A stretch of DNA of 19,502 nt from Asaia bogorensis (GTDB lineage: Bacteria; Pseudomonadota; Alphaproteobacteria; Acetobacterales; Acetobacteraceae). Below are positions 1 through 8,374 of this stretch, in pieces. The translations under genes were made by a program, and so were the position numbers. The notes under the pieces were generated by a model. That model did not search any database, had not been told where the DNA came from, and saw only the letters and a program-made list of their open reading frames with translations. Every line of letters begins with the position of its first letter. Position 1 is the stretch's first letter. Location of the stretch: NCBI GenBank assembly GCA_945871455.1, contig CAMBXJ010000019.1, positions 1 to 19,502 on the forward strand. Reading direction: 5' to 3'.

Positions 1-2
1 TG

Positions 3-353
3 GCCGTCATCGGTCTGATCGCGGCGGTGCGGGCGATGCAGCTTGTGATGGCCCGGGACGGAAGCACCGCCCAGCCGGTCACCGATGCCGCCGATCCGCA
101 CGATATGCCGGCCTTGCGGACGATCAACGCGAAGCTGGAAGGGCGTACAGAAAAACTCCGGAACCCGCACGATGAAACAACGCTCGCTTGGCTCGCCTGG
201 ATCGTCGCCCGGCTGGGCGGATGGTCCGGCCGGACGTCCTAGGGATACAGGCCGCCAGGACCTAAAACCATGCATCATGGCCTTCTCCGGCTCGAGCCAA
301 TGCTGGAGGGATGGAGGCTGGCAAATCGTTCCACGGTTGTACGACTCCCGTAG
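3..353 (+). pseudogene. IS4-family transposase, C-terminal part, interrupted by an in-frame stop
   Basis: The gene enters from beyond the left edge of the window. The reading frame starting at base 3 encodes a typical IS4-family transposase C-terminus: LEGRTEKLRNPH followed by LAWLAWIVARLGGW. A TAG at 240-242 stops it, but the same frame continues with GYRPPGPKTM and LRLEPMLEGWRLANR, the usual family ending, before a second stop at 351-353. A single nonsense change (for example CAG to TAG) explains this, because no frameshift is needed to recover the tail. The DDE catalytic residues lie upstream and cannot be judged. I did not identify the right terminal inverted repeat of the element. The copy is probably inactive, or makes a protein about 37 residues short. 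Family assignment is from remembered motifs. Confidence 0.8.
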
Positions 354-443
354 CCCTTGCGGGAGGGGGTTGGGGGGAGGGGTAAAGCCACACGGATCGT
401 GCAGATAACCCCTCCCCCCAGCCCCTCCCGCAAGGGGAGGGGG
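354..443. repeat. Long imperfect inverted repeat with nested hairpin
   Basis: The G-rich arm at 354-383 (starting CCCTTGCGGGAGG) is repeated in reverse complement at 408-436 with one substitution and one length difference, separated by 24 bases. Inside the right arm, CCCCTCCC (422-429) pairs with GGGAGGGG (435-442) around a 5-base loop. This type of CCCTCCCGCAAGGG palindrome is a common dispersed intergenic repeat in GC-rich proteobacteria. It lies between the 3' ends of the transposase remnant and the convergent MFS gene, so it could also stop transcription from either side, although no U-tract follows. Confidence 0.75.
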
Positions 444-465
444 AGAATTTTCTCCCATTACGAAC

Positions 466-1671
466 CTACGCAGCCCCTCGCCGACCCGTCACCACGATCA
501 CCGTCATGCCGGCCACCGCGGACCCCAGCAGCACGACCGCCACCGGATACACCGAACCCGGGTTCCAAAGCTCCACCACCACGGTGCAGAGCATGCCGTA
601 GCCCATCTGGATGAAGCCATACATGCCGGACGCGGCGCCGATCGCCTGCGGATTGACGCTGACCGACCCCGCCAGGGCAAACGGGCTGGCCATGCCGGCC
701 CCGACCATGAACAGAGTAACCGTCCCGACGACGGAAACCACATTCAGATTCCCCGTGACGTCGGCCAGCAGGAAGCCGGCCGCGCCGCAAATCGTGACCA
801 CGTTGGCGATCCGCAGCCCGGTGCGCAGTTGGACCCGCTTCGACATGCGGTTCGCCAGGAAACTGCCCAGCGCGACGCCCAGCATCAGAACCAGATAGTA
901 CAGCCCCACCTCATGCGTCGGCCGCCCCAGATGGTCCTCGAAGATGAACGGCGCCGCGGCCATGAACCCATAGAACGCGGTCGTGGAGCAGGCCCCGCCG
1001 ATCGCATAGCCCAGGAACGCGCGAGAGCGGAGCAGCCGGACATAGCCTCGCCAGAGGGAGCGGACGGCGGAACCGCCGGTTCTGGCCTGATTGGTTTCTG
1101 GAAGGATCAGGATCGTCGCCAGCAGGGTCGCCGCCCCGATAACGGCCAGAAAAACGTAGCTGGCCCGCCAATGCACGAAGGACGTGATGAACCCACCGAT
1201 GGCCGGCGCGATGGCGGGCACCAGGGACATCACCAGGGTCAGCAGCGCGAGTTGCCCGGCCGCCTGCTCGGGAGTCGCCGAATCCCGCACCGCGGCCCTC
1301 CCCAGAACCAGGCCGGCGCACCCGCCGATCGATTGCAGGATGCGGGCGCCGATCAGGATCTCGGACGTCGGGGCGATGGCGGTCGCGATGCTGGACAGGG
1401 TGAACAGGGTCATGCCGATCAACAGGACCGGCCGCCGGCCGAACCGGTCCGACAATGGGCCGTAGACGAGTTGACCGATGGAAAGGCCGATCAGGTAGAG
1501 CGTGATCGTCAGTTGGACCGTCGCGATCGGGATATCCATGGCTCTCGCCGTCGCCGGCAGGGACGGGATGATGACATGCATCCCCAGGGTCCCGCAGGCC
1601 GTCAGCGCCACCAGCAACAGGAATGGCGCCCGCTCGCGCCCACGCAGCAGCGGGGTGTTCATGAATCGCAT
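466..1671 (-). CDS. MFS drug efflux transporter, Bcr/CflA type
   Basis: This encodes an inner-membrane proton-driven efflux permease of about 401 residues, the normal size for the Bcr/CflA drug-resistance branch of the major facilitator superfamily. The sequence is hydrophobic throughout, consistent with 12 helices. The first helix is around residues 17-37. The MFS motif A between helices 2 and 3 is at about residues 71-81 (GPLSDRFGRRP). TM4-5 carry the RILQSIGGCAG and PAIAPAIGGF motifs typical of the branch. I chose the ATG at 1671 because a weak GAG lies 7 bases upstream; ATGs at 1662 and 1719 are alternatives. The gene is divergent from the SnoaL-like gene, with about 80 bases between them. 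The substrate cannot be read from the sequence; drug, sulfonamide or metabolite export are family possibilities. Confidence 0.9.
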   Translation of the reverse strand: MRFMNTPLLRGRERAPFLLLVALTACGTLGMHVIIPSLPATARAMDIPIATVQLTITLYLIGLSIGQLVYGPLSDRFGRRPVLLIGMTLFTLSSIATAIAPTSEILIGARILQSIGGCAGLVLGRAAVRDSATPEQAAGQLALLTLVMSLVPAIAPAIGGFITSFVHWRASYVFLAVIGAATLLATILILPETNQARTGGSAVRSLWRGYVRLLRSRAFLGYAIGGACSTTAFYGFMAAAPFIFEDHLGRPTHEVGLYYLVLMLGVALGSFLANRMSKRVQLRTGLRIANVVTICGAAGFLLADVTGNLNVVSVVGTVTLFMVGAGMASPFALAGSVSVNPQAIGAASGMYGFIQMGYGMLCTVVVELWNPGSVYPVAVVLLGSAVAGMTVIVVTGRRGAA

Positions 1672-1690
1672 ACGGTGTCTCAATGTTCCG

Positions 1691-1717
1691 GCGCACTGTG
1701 CCGTCAGGACAGTGTGC
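1691..1717. promoter_or_regulatory. Candidate operator in the divergent MFS/SnoaL promoter region
   Basis: GCGCACTGT (1691-1699) and ACAGTGTGC (1709-1717) form an inverted repeat with one mismatch and a 9-base spacer. It sits in the short gap between two divergent starts (1671 minus, 1753 plus), a normal place for a TetR- or MarR-type repressor site that would control an efflux pump. No regulator gene is next to it in the window, so the role is inference. Confidence 0.3.
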
Positions 1718-1752
1718 ACTGCAACATGGGCATCGCAACAATGGGGGGAAGC

Positions 1753-2319
1753 ATGGACAGCTTACGCATGCAGGACCGGATGGAAATTCAGGACTGCCTT
1801 TTCCGCTATATCCGCGGCGTCGACCGCAAGAATTGGGACCTGGTGCGGTCCGCCTATCACGCCGACGCGCATGACGATCACGGCAACTACAAGGGCGGCA
1901 TCGACGGCTTCATCGAGTCCCTGGTGAAACGCCATGCGACGATCGAGCAGTCGATGCATGTCGTGGGCAACATGGTCATCGAGTTCGATGGCCCGGACGG
2001 CGCCCTGATGGAGACCTATTTCATTACCCATCAGCGGATCGGCCCGGACGCCGGCGACGCGCGCCTGCCCTATCTGCGCGGCGCCCCGATCGCCAAGGAC
2101 CAGGCCGTGGAAACCGAGGTCGTGGGCCGCTACGTCGATCGCCTCACGCGCCGCGACGGGGTGTGGCGGATCGCTCATCGCACCGTGGTATTTGAGGTGT
2201 CTCGCGGCCAGCCCGCCCCGGCCGGTGGTGGCCTGCGGTCAAACTGGGCGATCGGTCGCCGTGACGGCCAGGACACCCTGGAGGTCACGCGCCGGGAACT
2301 GGGTCTGCCGCCGCAATAG
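1753..2319 (+). CDS. SnoaL-like / NTF2-fold protein
   Basis: This encodes a 188-residue soluble protein of the NTF2-like superfamily (SnoaL_4 type), whose members fold as a cone-shaped alpha+beta barrel used in polyketide cyclases, dehydratases and ring-hydroxylating dioxygenase small subunits. The N-terminal helix (RMEIQDCLFRYIRGVDRKNWD, with the RG-D pattern at about 21-24) is typical, as are SAYHADAHDDHG at about 33-44 and the QSMHVVGNMVIE strand at about 66-77. The start at 1753 is preceded by GGGGGGAA at the right distance; in-frame ATGs at 1726 and 1741 lack such a site. It is divergent from the MFS gene and ends 6 bases from the convergent small gene, so it is probably transcribed alone. 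Its substrate is unknown; sharing a promoter region with an exporter may hint at handling a small aromatic or polyketide-like compound. Confidence 0.85.
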   Translation: MDSLRMQDRMEIQDCLFRYIRGVDRKNWDLVRSAYHADAHDDHGNYKGGIDGFIESLVKRHATIEQSMHVVGNMVIEFDGPDGALMETYFITHQRIGPDAGDARLPYLRGAPIAKDQAVETEVVGRYVDRLTRRDGVWRIAHRTVVFEVSRGQPAPAGGGLRSNWAIGRRDGQDTLEVTRRELGLPPQ

Positions 2320-2325
2320 CGGGCG

Positions 2326-2634
2326 TCAGGTCTCCCGCTGCCGCAGACAGCTTCCCATCAGGCGCGGATTGGCATGCTGGCTGAGTTCCGCGTCGCGATG
2401 GGCAGAGCAGGCCTCCTGCGTGGCGAATTGCGGGCGGGCGGGCACCTTGATGATCTGGCAGTCGCTGGAATCGCCTGGCGTGGCGCATAACGACGCGTAG
2501 TAGACCCAGACGATGCCGACGCTGGTCGGCATGCTGGTGGGCGGTTGCGGGCTGAGTGTCAGCACTCCCACAATGGCCGCCGCGCAACCGATCGGCAGGC
2601 AGAGCCGGGTCCTAAGTAATGCCCTGATCCGCAT
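2326..2634 (-). CDS. Small membrane-anchored or secreted hypothetical protein
   Basis: This encodes a 102-residue protein that I could not assign to a characterised family. Residues 1-10 are basic and are followed by a hydrophobic stretch at about 12-28 (CLPIGCAAAIVGVLTLS), which looks like an uncleaved signal anchor or signal peptide. A second short hydrophobic patch at about 38-47 (SVGIVWVYYA) follows. The rest is polar and contains four cysteines (SLCATP, SDCQI, EACSAH, GSCLR), suggesting disulfide bonds in the periplasm. The N-P-R-L and C-x-R ending resembles short uncharacterised proteins I associate with Acetobacteraceae. A GGAAAG lies about 9 bases before the ATG at 2634. It is 30 bases downstream of the 126-residue hypothetical gene and probably in the same transcript. 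Confidence 0.6.
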   Translation of the reverse strand: MRIRALLRTRLCLPIGCAAAIVGVLTLSPQPPTSMPTSVGIVWVYYASLCATPGDSSDCQIIKVPARPQFATQEACSAHRDAELSQHANPRLMGSCLRQRET

Positions 2635-2664
2635 GCCCGACGACTTTCCGCTGGAGGGGTGTAA

Positions 2665-3045
2665 TTATACGAAGCGCCGGTGTTCCGTGTCCGGTTCGGA
2701 AACAACCAATGCCGCGAGGCGTGCTCTCAGGCTGTCGGCGGCGTGGCGGACCGTGGGAACGGTCGCCGCATGGTGACATTCGTCCCACTGCATTTCATCG
2801 AGATGCACCGCACCCCCGGCATGACGGATGATGAAAGTCGGGCCCAGCCGATCATCCGCGCCCAGGGGCATGACGACGATGCTGCTGTCCGCGTCCGAGT
2901 CGCCTGCCAATTCCACCGACCAGTCCGGTGCAATGCCATCAACCATCGCTTCAACGAGCGCGAGGTCGTGGCCCCCGAGCGCAAGGTCCGCCCGGTCTTC
3001 ATATCGTTTATCGACAAGCCAGTGAGCCGCATTCTGGATGGGCAT
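2665..3045 (-). CDS. Hypothetical protein, 126 residues
   Basis: The family was not recognised. The protein is acidic and soluble, with no signal peptide or membrane helix. It has strand-like segments (DWSVELAGD at about 40-48, SSIVVMPLGADD at about 53-64, GPTFIIRHAGGAVHLDEM around 67-84) and a helical C-terminus (RHAADSLRARLAALV). The composition suggests a small alpha+beta domain. The ATG at 3045 has GGAG 7 bases upstream, which decides against the longer frame opening at 3129, whose extra 28 residues look like translated spacer. It lies 123 bases after holA on the same strand and may be transcribed from its own promoter in that gap as well as by read-through. Confidence 0.6.
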   Translation of the reverse strand: MPIQNAAHWLVDKRYEDRADLALGGHDLALVEAMVDGIAPDWSVELAGDSDADSSIVVMPLGADDRLGPTFIIRHAGGAVHLDEMQWDECHHAATVPTVRHAADSLRARLAALVVSEPDTEHRRFV

Positions 3046-3098
3046 TCCGGGTCTCCAGCGCGCCAGGCGCGTCCGCCATCCTGGCGTCACTATTTTGT

Positions 3099-3129
3099 CG
3101 CATAGTCGGCAGCGAAAGAAAAGCGTCAA
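3099..3129 (-). promoter_or_regulatory. Possible sigma-70-type promoter for the small hypothetical genes
   Basis: On the minus strand, TTGACG (3129-3124) is followed 19 bases later by TATGCG (3104-3099) in an unusually AT-rich patch after the end of holA. The -35 box is good; the -10 box and the spacing are poor. The start of the 126-residue gene is about 54 bases downstream. Confidence 0.25.
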
Positions 3130-3168
3130 AAACTTTCTGCAATCTTAATATTAGGCCACATGTTGGGG

Positions 3169-4194
3169 TTACCGACTTTGCCGCCCACTCGCCGCCGATG
3201 CCCGCCGAGCAAGCGCGAGCAAGGCATTGCGACATAGGGTAAAATCCGGATATCCGGTCCGCTTGCACCCCCGCTCGGCTTCCGACAAACCCGCCATCGC
3301 GGCATTCAATGCGGTGACGGACCAAAGTCCCAAAGCCCGGGTGAACGGGCCGGACCGGCGGTAAAACACCGGCGGACGTAACGCCTTGACTGCATCGGCG
3401 GCGCTCATGCGTCCGCCTTCCATCGCCAGGCGAGCACGGTGCAACCGCTGCAAATGCATCAGCCCCGCCCGCATCACCTGCACCGGCGCCGCGCCCTCGG
3501 CAATCGCCAGCTCCAGAGCGCGATCCGTCGTTGCCACATCACCGGTTGTCGCGGCAAACAATGCGTCGTCCAGCGATAGTCCCGCGAGGTCGCCGACACA
3601 CATCATTGCCGAATCCAGATCGACCCGCCCGCCCGGCCCGGCATAGAGCGAGAGTTTCTCCAGTTCCGACCGGGTCGACGCCCGGTCCGCGCCCAATTGA
3701 CCCGACAGCCAGTTCAGCGCATCGGGATCCACTCCCACCCCGGCCTGCTGCAAGGTCGTCCTGATCGTCGCTTCCAGCGCCCGTCCTTCTTCCGGGTAGC
3801 AACCGATCGCGGCGCCGTCGGGCGCTTCCTCCACCGCGGTCCGCAGCCGCGACCTCGTCGCCAGCCCCCCCGCCTCCAGCACCACCAGCGCCGGTGCTCG
3901 GCCTTTCAGGATCGCCTGCACCTGGGCGGTCGCGGCATCGCCCGCCTCCCGCACCCGGACCACGCGGCGTCCGCCGGTCAGCGGCAGGGACGCGGCTTCG
4001 TCCGCCAGCCGCCCCATTTCCTCCCGCGCCAGTTCCACCACCAGGAACGGATCGTCGAGCGAGCCGGCGACGGCCTTCACCAACGCCTCCGCCCGGTCGC
4101 GGATCATGCCCAGATCGTCGCCATACAGCAGGATCACCCGGCATGCACCCGGGTCGCGCAGGAAGCCAGCGACTTGCCCCGGTCCGAGCTTCAT
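3169..4194 (-). CDS. holA: DNA polymerase III subunit delta
   Basis: This encodes the delta subunit of the clamp loader, which opens the beta sliding clamp at primed DNA. It has 341 residues, the usual size. The N-terminal domain has the family pattern RVILLYGDDLGMIRDRAEALV at about residues 18-38, where delta keeps the AAA+ fold without a functional P-loop. The middle region carries SGQLGADRASTRSELEKLSLYAG at about 165-187, the conserved R-x-x-x-E-L-x-K-L segment. SLDDALFAATTGD at about 213-225 opens the collar domain. The gene starts 6 bases after the lptE stop. The order leuS-lptE-holA is common in alphaproteobacteria and points to one transcript. Assignment is firm; the start follows the close spacing to lptE. 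Confidence 0.95.
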   Translation of the reverse strand: MKLGPGQVAGFLRDPGACRVILLYGDDLGMIRDRAEALVKAVAGSLDDPFLVVELAREEMGRLADEAASLPLTGGRRVVRVREAGDAATAQVQAILKGRAPALVVLEAGGLATRSRLRTAVEEAPDGAAIGCYPEEGRALEATIRTTLQQAGVGVDPDALNWLSGQLGADRASTRSELEKLSLYAGPGGRVDLDSAMMCVGDLAGLSLDDALFAATTGDVATTDRALELAIAEGAAPVQVMRAGLMHLQRLHRARLAMEGGRMSAADAVKALRPPVFYRRSGPFTRALGLWSVTALNAAMAGLSEAERGCKRTGYPDFTLCRNALLALARRASAASGRQSR

Positions 4195-4200
4195 CCGGGA

Positions 4201-4752
4201 TCAGCCAGCGGCGGTCGCGGCGGCACGCTGACGGAACCACAGCGACAGTTGCGTCGCCACCTGATCCGCGAGTTGTTCCGCCATGCGCCGCTGCACCACC
4301 TCGTTTTCCATATCGAGCGCGAAAAACTGCTGATTGAACACATTCAGACCGTCCACCGTCCGGGCGGTGCCGTCGGTCAGGCGGGTGCGAGCGGGGTCCT
4401 GCGCCATCAGGACCCAACTGGCATAGCCGGTGAAGCGGACGCGGGTCGCGCTGTTGTCGGTCTGAATGCCCAGCCCCTCCCCGGCGATCCAGAACGCCAC
4501 GCCAAGCTCATAGCGCTTCGGGGTGCCGGAATCGTTGGCGAAGCGCGCCTGCAATGCCTGGCGGATCAACTGGCCCGGACGATCGCCGATAATCGGCACG
4601 TTGATCGCGGCCAGTTCCCGTGCCGCGATTCCCGCGCCTCCGGATGCCGTCGGCATATACATCGGCTGAAAGCCACAGCCCGTCAGACCCAGCGCGGCAC
4701 CAATCCCGGTCAGGCCGGTCAGGAATCCCCTGCGGGTCGGATCATGCCTCAT
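4201..4752 (-). CDS. lptE: LPS assembly lipoprotein LptE
   Basis: This encodes the outer-membrane lipoprotein that plugs the LptD barrel in lipopolysaccharide export. It has 183 residues. The N-terminus is basic with a twin arginine (TRRGFLTG, residues 6-13), followed by a hydrophobic stretch and the lipobox LTGC, with lipidated Cys at 26. The conserved GCGFQPMY signature (25-32) follows immediately, as in other LptE proteins. The twin arginine raises the possibility of Tat export but is not decisive. The ATG overlaps the leuS TGA as ATGA, indicating translational coupling, and holA begins 6 bases after the stop. A functional LPS transport system is implied, which agrees with the glycan genes elsewhere in the window. 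Confidence 0.93.
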   Translation of the reverse strand: MRHDPTRRGFLTGLTGIGAALGLTGCGFQPMYMPTASGGAGIAARELAAINVPIIGDRPGQLIRQALQARFANDSGTPKRYELGVAFWIAGEGLGIQTDNSATRVRFTGYASWVLMAQDPARTRLTDGTARTVDGLNVFNQQFFALDMENEVVQRRMAEQLADQVATQLSLWFRQRAAATAAG

Positions 4753-7403
4753 CCCGCGATCACGAAATTGACGATGCGGTTGGGCACGTGGACGCGCTTG
4801 ACTACGCGCTTGCCTTCCAACGCGCGGGCCACGTTGATGTCGGCTTCGGCGGCGGCGATGACCGTGTCGGCCGGCGCGTTCGGAGGCATTTCGATGGTGC
4901 CGCGCAGCTTGCCCATCACCTGCACGGCGATGGTGACGCTTTCCGCGACCAGCAACGCGGGATCGGCATCCGGCCAAGGCAGATCGGCCACCAGATCGGC
5001 GGTGCCGGGATGCAGGCGCACGTAAACCTCCTCCGCCAGATGCGGGATCATCGGGCTGGCGAGGCGCGCCAGCATCTCCACCGCCTCCCGCCTTGCCCAG
5101 CCGAGACCATCGTCGTTGTTGCCGACCCGTTCGGCATCGCCGATCGCGTTCGCAAGTTCGTACAGCCGAGCCACCGCGACGTTGAACGCGAACCCGTCCA
5201 ACGCATCGGACACACTGGCGATGCAGCGATGGGTGGCGCGCCGCAGAGTTCGAGCGGCTTGTCCGAATTCCGCGGGTTGCGGGCCGATGGGGACCGAATC
5301 CAGGGCTTCGGCCAGACGGAACACGCGCTGGGTAAAGCGGAACGCCCCGGCGGCGCCGGATTCCGTCCACTCCATGTCGCGATCCGGCGGATTGTCGGAC
5401 AGGATGAACCAGCGCGCGGTATCGGCGCCGTAGCGCGCGATAATGGCGCCCGGGTCGATGGTGTTGCGCTTGGATTTGCTCATGGCTTCGACGCGGCCGA
5501 CCGTCACGGGCAGTTCGGTGCCGCGCTGCACGGCGGTGCCGTCCAGGCGCTTTTCGATTTCTTCCGGATAGAGCCAGGTGCCGTCGGCGGATTTGTAGGA
5601 TTCGTGATTCACCATCCCCTGGGTGAACAGGCCGGCGAACGGCTCATCGACCGCGATATGGCCGGTGGCCTTCATGGCGCGGGTGAAGAAGCGGGAATAC
5701 AGCAGATGCAGGATCGCGTGTTCGATGCCGCCGATATACTGGTCGACCGGCATCCAGTGATTGACGGCCGCGCGCACCAGCGGCAGGTCGGAGCCCGGGC
5801 TGCAATAGCGGGCGAAATACCAGGAGCTATCGACGAACGTGTCGCAGGTGTCGGTCTCCCGTCGCGCCGGCTTGTGGCATTTGGGGCAGTTGACATGCTT
5901 CCAGGTCGGGTGATGGTCCAGCGGATTGCCGGGCCGATCGAAGGTCACGTCGTCCGGCAAGGTCACCGGCAACTGGTCGTCCGGCACCGCGACCACGCCG
6001 CAGGACTCGCAGTGGATGACCGGGATTGGGCAGCCCCAGTAGCGCTGGCGAGACACGCCCCAATCGCGCAGCCGCCAGTTCACGACGCCCTCGCCCATCG
6101 TCCGGTCAACCAGGGCGGCGATCGCGGCGCGCTTGGCCGCATCGACATCCAGCCCGTTCAGGAAGTCGGAGTTGTAGATGGTGCCGGGTCCGACATAGGC
6201 ATCGTTGCCGATGGCGAAGCTGGCCGGATCGGCATCTGGCGGCAGCACGACGGGCACCACGTCCAGGCCGTATTTGCGGGAGAAATCCAGGTCGCGCTGG
6301 TCATGCCCGGGGCAGCCGAAAATCGCCCCGGTGCCGTATTCCATCAGCACGAAATTGGCGATCCAGATCGGATAGGTGGCGCCTTCGATGAACGGGTGCT
6401 TCACCCGCAGGATGGTGTCGTAGCCGTGCTTTTCGCCGGTTTCGATCACCGCCTCGCTGGTGCCCTTGCTGCGGCATTCGGCGACGAAGGCTTCCGCCTT
6501 TGGGTCCCTGGCGGCGACGGAGGCGGCCAGCGGATGTTCCGGCGCGATCGCCAGGAACGACATGCCGTACAGCGTGTCCGGACGAGTGGTATAAACCTCG
6601 ACCTTGTCGATCCCGGCTTCCGGGGCGGCCAGGTCGAAGTGCATCCGCGCGCCCTCGCTGCGGCCGATCCAGTTCGACTGCATCAGGCGCACGCGTTCCG
6701 GCCAGCGGTCCATTGTGTCCAGCGAGGACAGCAGATCCGGGGCGAATTTGGTGATGCTGAAGAACCACTGGCTGAGCTGCTTCTTCTCGACCAGCGCGCC
6801 GGATCGCCAGCCGCGCCCGTCGATCACCTGCTCGTTGGCGAGCACGGTGCCGTCCACCGGGTCCCAATTCACCCAGCTTTCCTTGCGTTCCACCAGGCCG
6901 GCGGTCAGGAAGTCGAGGAACAGTTTCTGCTGGTGGCGGTAATATTCGGGCTGACAGGTCGCGAATTCGCGTTCCCAGTCCAGGGACAGGCCCATGCGCT
7001 TGAGTTCGGCCCGCATGTTGGCGATGTTTTCGTAGGTCCACTTGGCCGGGTGCACGCCGCGTTCTCGGGCGGCGTTTTCGGCGGGCAGACCGAAGGCGTC
7101 CCAACCCATCGGGTGCAGCACGGAATGGCCGCGGGCCCGCTTGTAGCGCGCCACCACGTCGCCGAGGGTGTAGTTCCGCACATGGCCCATGTGGATCTTG
7201 CCACTGGGGTAGGGAAACATCTCCAGCACGTAGTATTTGGGCTTGCCGTCCGTGGGGACGTCTTCCACGCGGAAACAGCCGCGCTCCGCCCAGGCCTGTT
7301 GCCACCTGGGTTCGGCCGAGTTGAAGTCATAGCGCGGTCCATCGGCCGCCGCCGGCTCCTGGCGCGGCACTGGGGCCGCGACCGTCACGCTGCTTTCGTT
7401 CAT
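4749..7403 (-). CDS. leuS: Leucyl-tRNA synthetase
   Basis: This class I aminoacyl-tRNA synthetase charges tRNA-Leu in the cytoplasm. With the ATG at 7403 it has 884 residues, slightly over the usual 860-870. The HIGH motif appears as HMGH at 71-74 after FPYPSGK. The CP1 editing domain spans roughly 247-445, with TTRPDT at about 272-277 and GHDQRD at 366-371. Paired cysteines at about 465/468 and 506/509 suggest a zinc site. The KMSKS loop is at 641-645 (AMSKSKRN), followed by the anticodon-binding and C-terminal domains. The start is uncertain: no clear ribosome site precedes 7403, and ATGs at 7550 and 7565 would add 49-54 low-complexity residues. It heads a leuS-lptE-holA operon. Confidence 0.97.
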   Translation of the reverse strand: MNESSVTVAAPVPRQEPAAADGPRYDFNSAEPRWQQAWAERGCFRVEDVPTDGKPKYYVLEMFPYPSGKIHMGHVRNYTLGDVVARYKRARGHSVLHPMGWDAFGLPAENAARERGVHPAKWTYENIANMRAELKRMGLSLDWEREFATCQPEYYRHQQKLFLDFLTAGLVERKESWVNWDPVDGTVLANEQVIDGRGWRSGALVEKKQLSQWFFSITKFAPDLLSSLDTMDRWPERVRLMQSNWIGRSEGARMHFDLAAPEAGIDKVEVYTTRPDTLYGMSFLAIAPEHPLAASVAARDPKAEAFVAECRSKGTSEAVIETGEKHGYDTILRVKHPFIEGATYPIWIANFVLMEYGTGAIFGCPGHDQRDLDFSRKYGLDVVPVVLPPDADPASFAIGNDAYVGPGTIYNSDFLNGLDVDAAKRAAIAALVDRTMGEGVVNWRLRDWGVSRQRYWGCPIPVIHCESCGVVAVPDDQLPVTLPDDVTFDRPGNPLDHHPTWKHVNCPKCHKPARRETDTCDTFVDSSWYFARYCSPGSDLPLVRAAVNHWMPVDQYIGGIEHAILHLLYSRFFTRAMKATGHIAVDEPFAGLFTQGMVNHESYKSADGTWLYPEEIEKRLDGTAVQRGTELPVTVGRVEAMSKSKRNTIDPGAIIARYGADTARWFILSDNPPDRDMEWTESGAAGAFRFTQRVFRLAEALDSVPIGPQPAEFGQAARTLRRATHRCIASVSDALDGFAFNVAVARLYELANAIGDAERVGNNDDGLGWARREAVEMLARLASPMIPHLAEEVYVRLHPGTADLVADLPWPDADPALLVAESVTIAVQVMGKLRGTIEMPPNAPADTVIAAAEADINVARALEGKRVVKRVHVPNRIVNFVIAG

Positions 7404-7599
7404 GGCGAATGTATCGGTCGGGGCGGGCTTCGGTGCAAGGGTGTGCGTTTGGGTTTCGTGTGACGGGACTGGGTCAGCGACCGGTAGGTCGGAATTGTGG
7501 CCGCCGCCGGCACTGGCGACGTTGCCCAACGTGTCGTCGTCGTCGATCATGCCCTTCTGTGCCATCGCCGGGTGCACCGAAGGCGCCGCCACGTCCTCG
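7404..7599. other. Region upstream of leuS
   Basis: There is no recognised gene. The leuS frame stays open here with ATGs at 7550 and 7565, but the predicted residues (an IDDDD run, then Pro/Thr-rich sequence) match nothing I know in LeuS proteins. It probably holds the leuS promoter, which I could not locate convincingly. Confidence 0.4.
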
Positions 7600-7748
7600 C
7601 TTCTTCGTGATCTTCGTGCCTTCGTGGTGGAAAATCGCGGACGTAACCAAAGACACCTTGCCTGTCCGACAAGCCTTCGTTGGATAGGCCACGATGAGCC
7701 GCGAGTCCGCGATTTTTCCACCACGAAGGCACGAAGAGCACGAAGAAG
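7600..7748. repeat. 149-base MITE-like palindromic element
   Basis: The 42-base arm at 7600-7641 (beginning CTTCTTCGTGATCTTCGTG) is repeated in reverse complement at 7706-7748 with one substitution and one extra T. A 64-base centre separates the arms. The CTTCGTGCCTTCGTGGTGGAA core is a motif I recall as a dispersed intergenic repeat in many bacterial genomes. No open reading frame of note and no target-site duplication were seen. It lies upstream of leuS and would form a very stable hairpin in RNA. Confidence 0.8.
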
Positions 7749-8094
7749 GAACCAACGGTCCCCGCCGCCGGTGGGAGCCGACGGCTGCCGACGGTGAACG
7801 CCATAAGAGCCATCAAGAAGGACAAAAATCGGCGGCGATATTGTAAGGATGTCCGGCGCGTCCCATCCGCGCGAGCATCTTGCGCACGTGGTTGAACGTC
7901 GTCGGCCAGTGCCTCACCCGTTCCATCCCCTCCCGCGCAACGGGCTGTTACTCAAGCACCGAAAACACTTGCCGTCCTCGGTGTAGGTTGGGAAGCCGAG
8001 ACCCGTCGAGAAAATGGGGGCTGCCACCACCACGGAGCGGTCCCAGTCTGCGTTCAAGGCAAAGCTACAATCTGTGAAAGATACTGCCATTTAT
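7749..8094. other. Non-coding or decayed region with a possible coding remnant
   Basis: There is no intact gene. On the minus strand, the frame ending in TGA at 7815-7813 reads as plausible protein for about 37 codons ([20 protein letters not shown], then HPYNIAADF), opening near 7930. It has no clear start and I do not recognise the family; it could be the C-terminal remnant of a transposase or other gene. The rest (about 7940-8094) shows nothing I can assign. The region joins directly to the solute-binding and GST fragments, as expected in a repeatedly rearranged spot. Confidence 0.35.
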
Positions 8095-8374
8095 CTACAA
8101 ATTCGACTGACGACCCGATGCTTTAGCTGCGTCCATCGAGACATACAGATTGTTGGGCGCGACGAAACTTGCCGTCGTCACCCCGGGCATTTTCTTGAAT
8201 ACCTCCACCATCGATGGCGGGACGGCGTCCATCCAGTCCACCGCGCCGGTCTTGAAGGCGGCGACACGGGTCAGGTCCTCCGGGATGATCTTGACGATCA
8301 GGTTCTTCACGCCAGGACGGGCGGTGGGATGCCAGTAGTCGTCGAAGGCTTCCAGGCGGAGTTCTTTCCCGCAG
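8095..8374 (-). pseudogene. Fragment of a family-5 ABC transporter solute-binding protein
   Basis: The minus-strand frame reads KELRLEAFDDYWHP, then VKNLIVKIIPEDLTRVAAFK, TGAVDWMDAVPP and ASFVAPNNLYVSMD. This is the internal part of an oligopeptide/nickel-type periplasmic binding protein (SBP_bac_5), about 90 residues of a normal 500 or more. The N-terminal two-thirds and the C-terminus are missing, and homology fades near 8125, just before a TAG at 8097-8095. At about 8374 the sequence switches abruptly to a glutathione S-transferase fragment in another frame. It is a relic with no partner permease or ATPase genes nearby. Fragment identity is from motif recognition. Confidence 0.65.

Noticed and set aside
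829-1752. Long upstream extension of the SnoaL-like frame
   Set aside because: It runs antisense through the MFS gene and has the Q/R/G-rich composition of a shadow frame; a good ribosome site supports the start at 1753.
4620-7463. 947-codon open frame on the plus strand opposite leuS
   Set aside because: It lies antisense to a complete leucyl-tRNA synthetase with all motifs; in GC-rich DNA the opposite frame stays open by codon bias. The translation is rich in H, R, G and A and matches no family.
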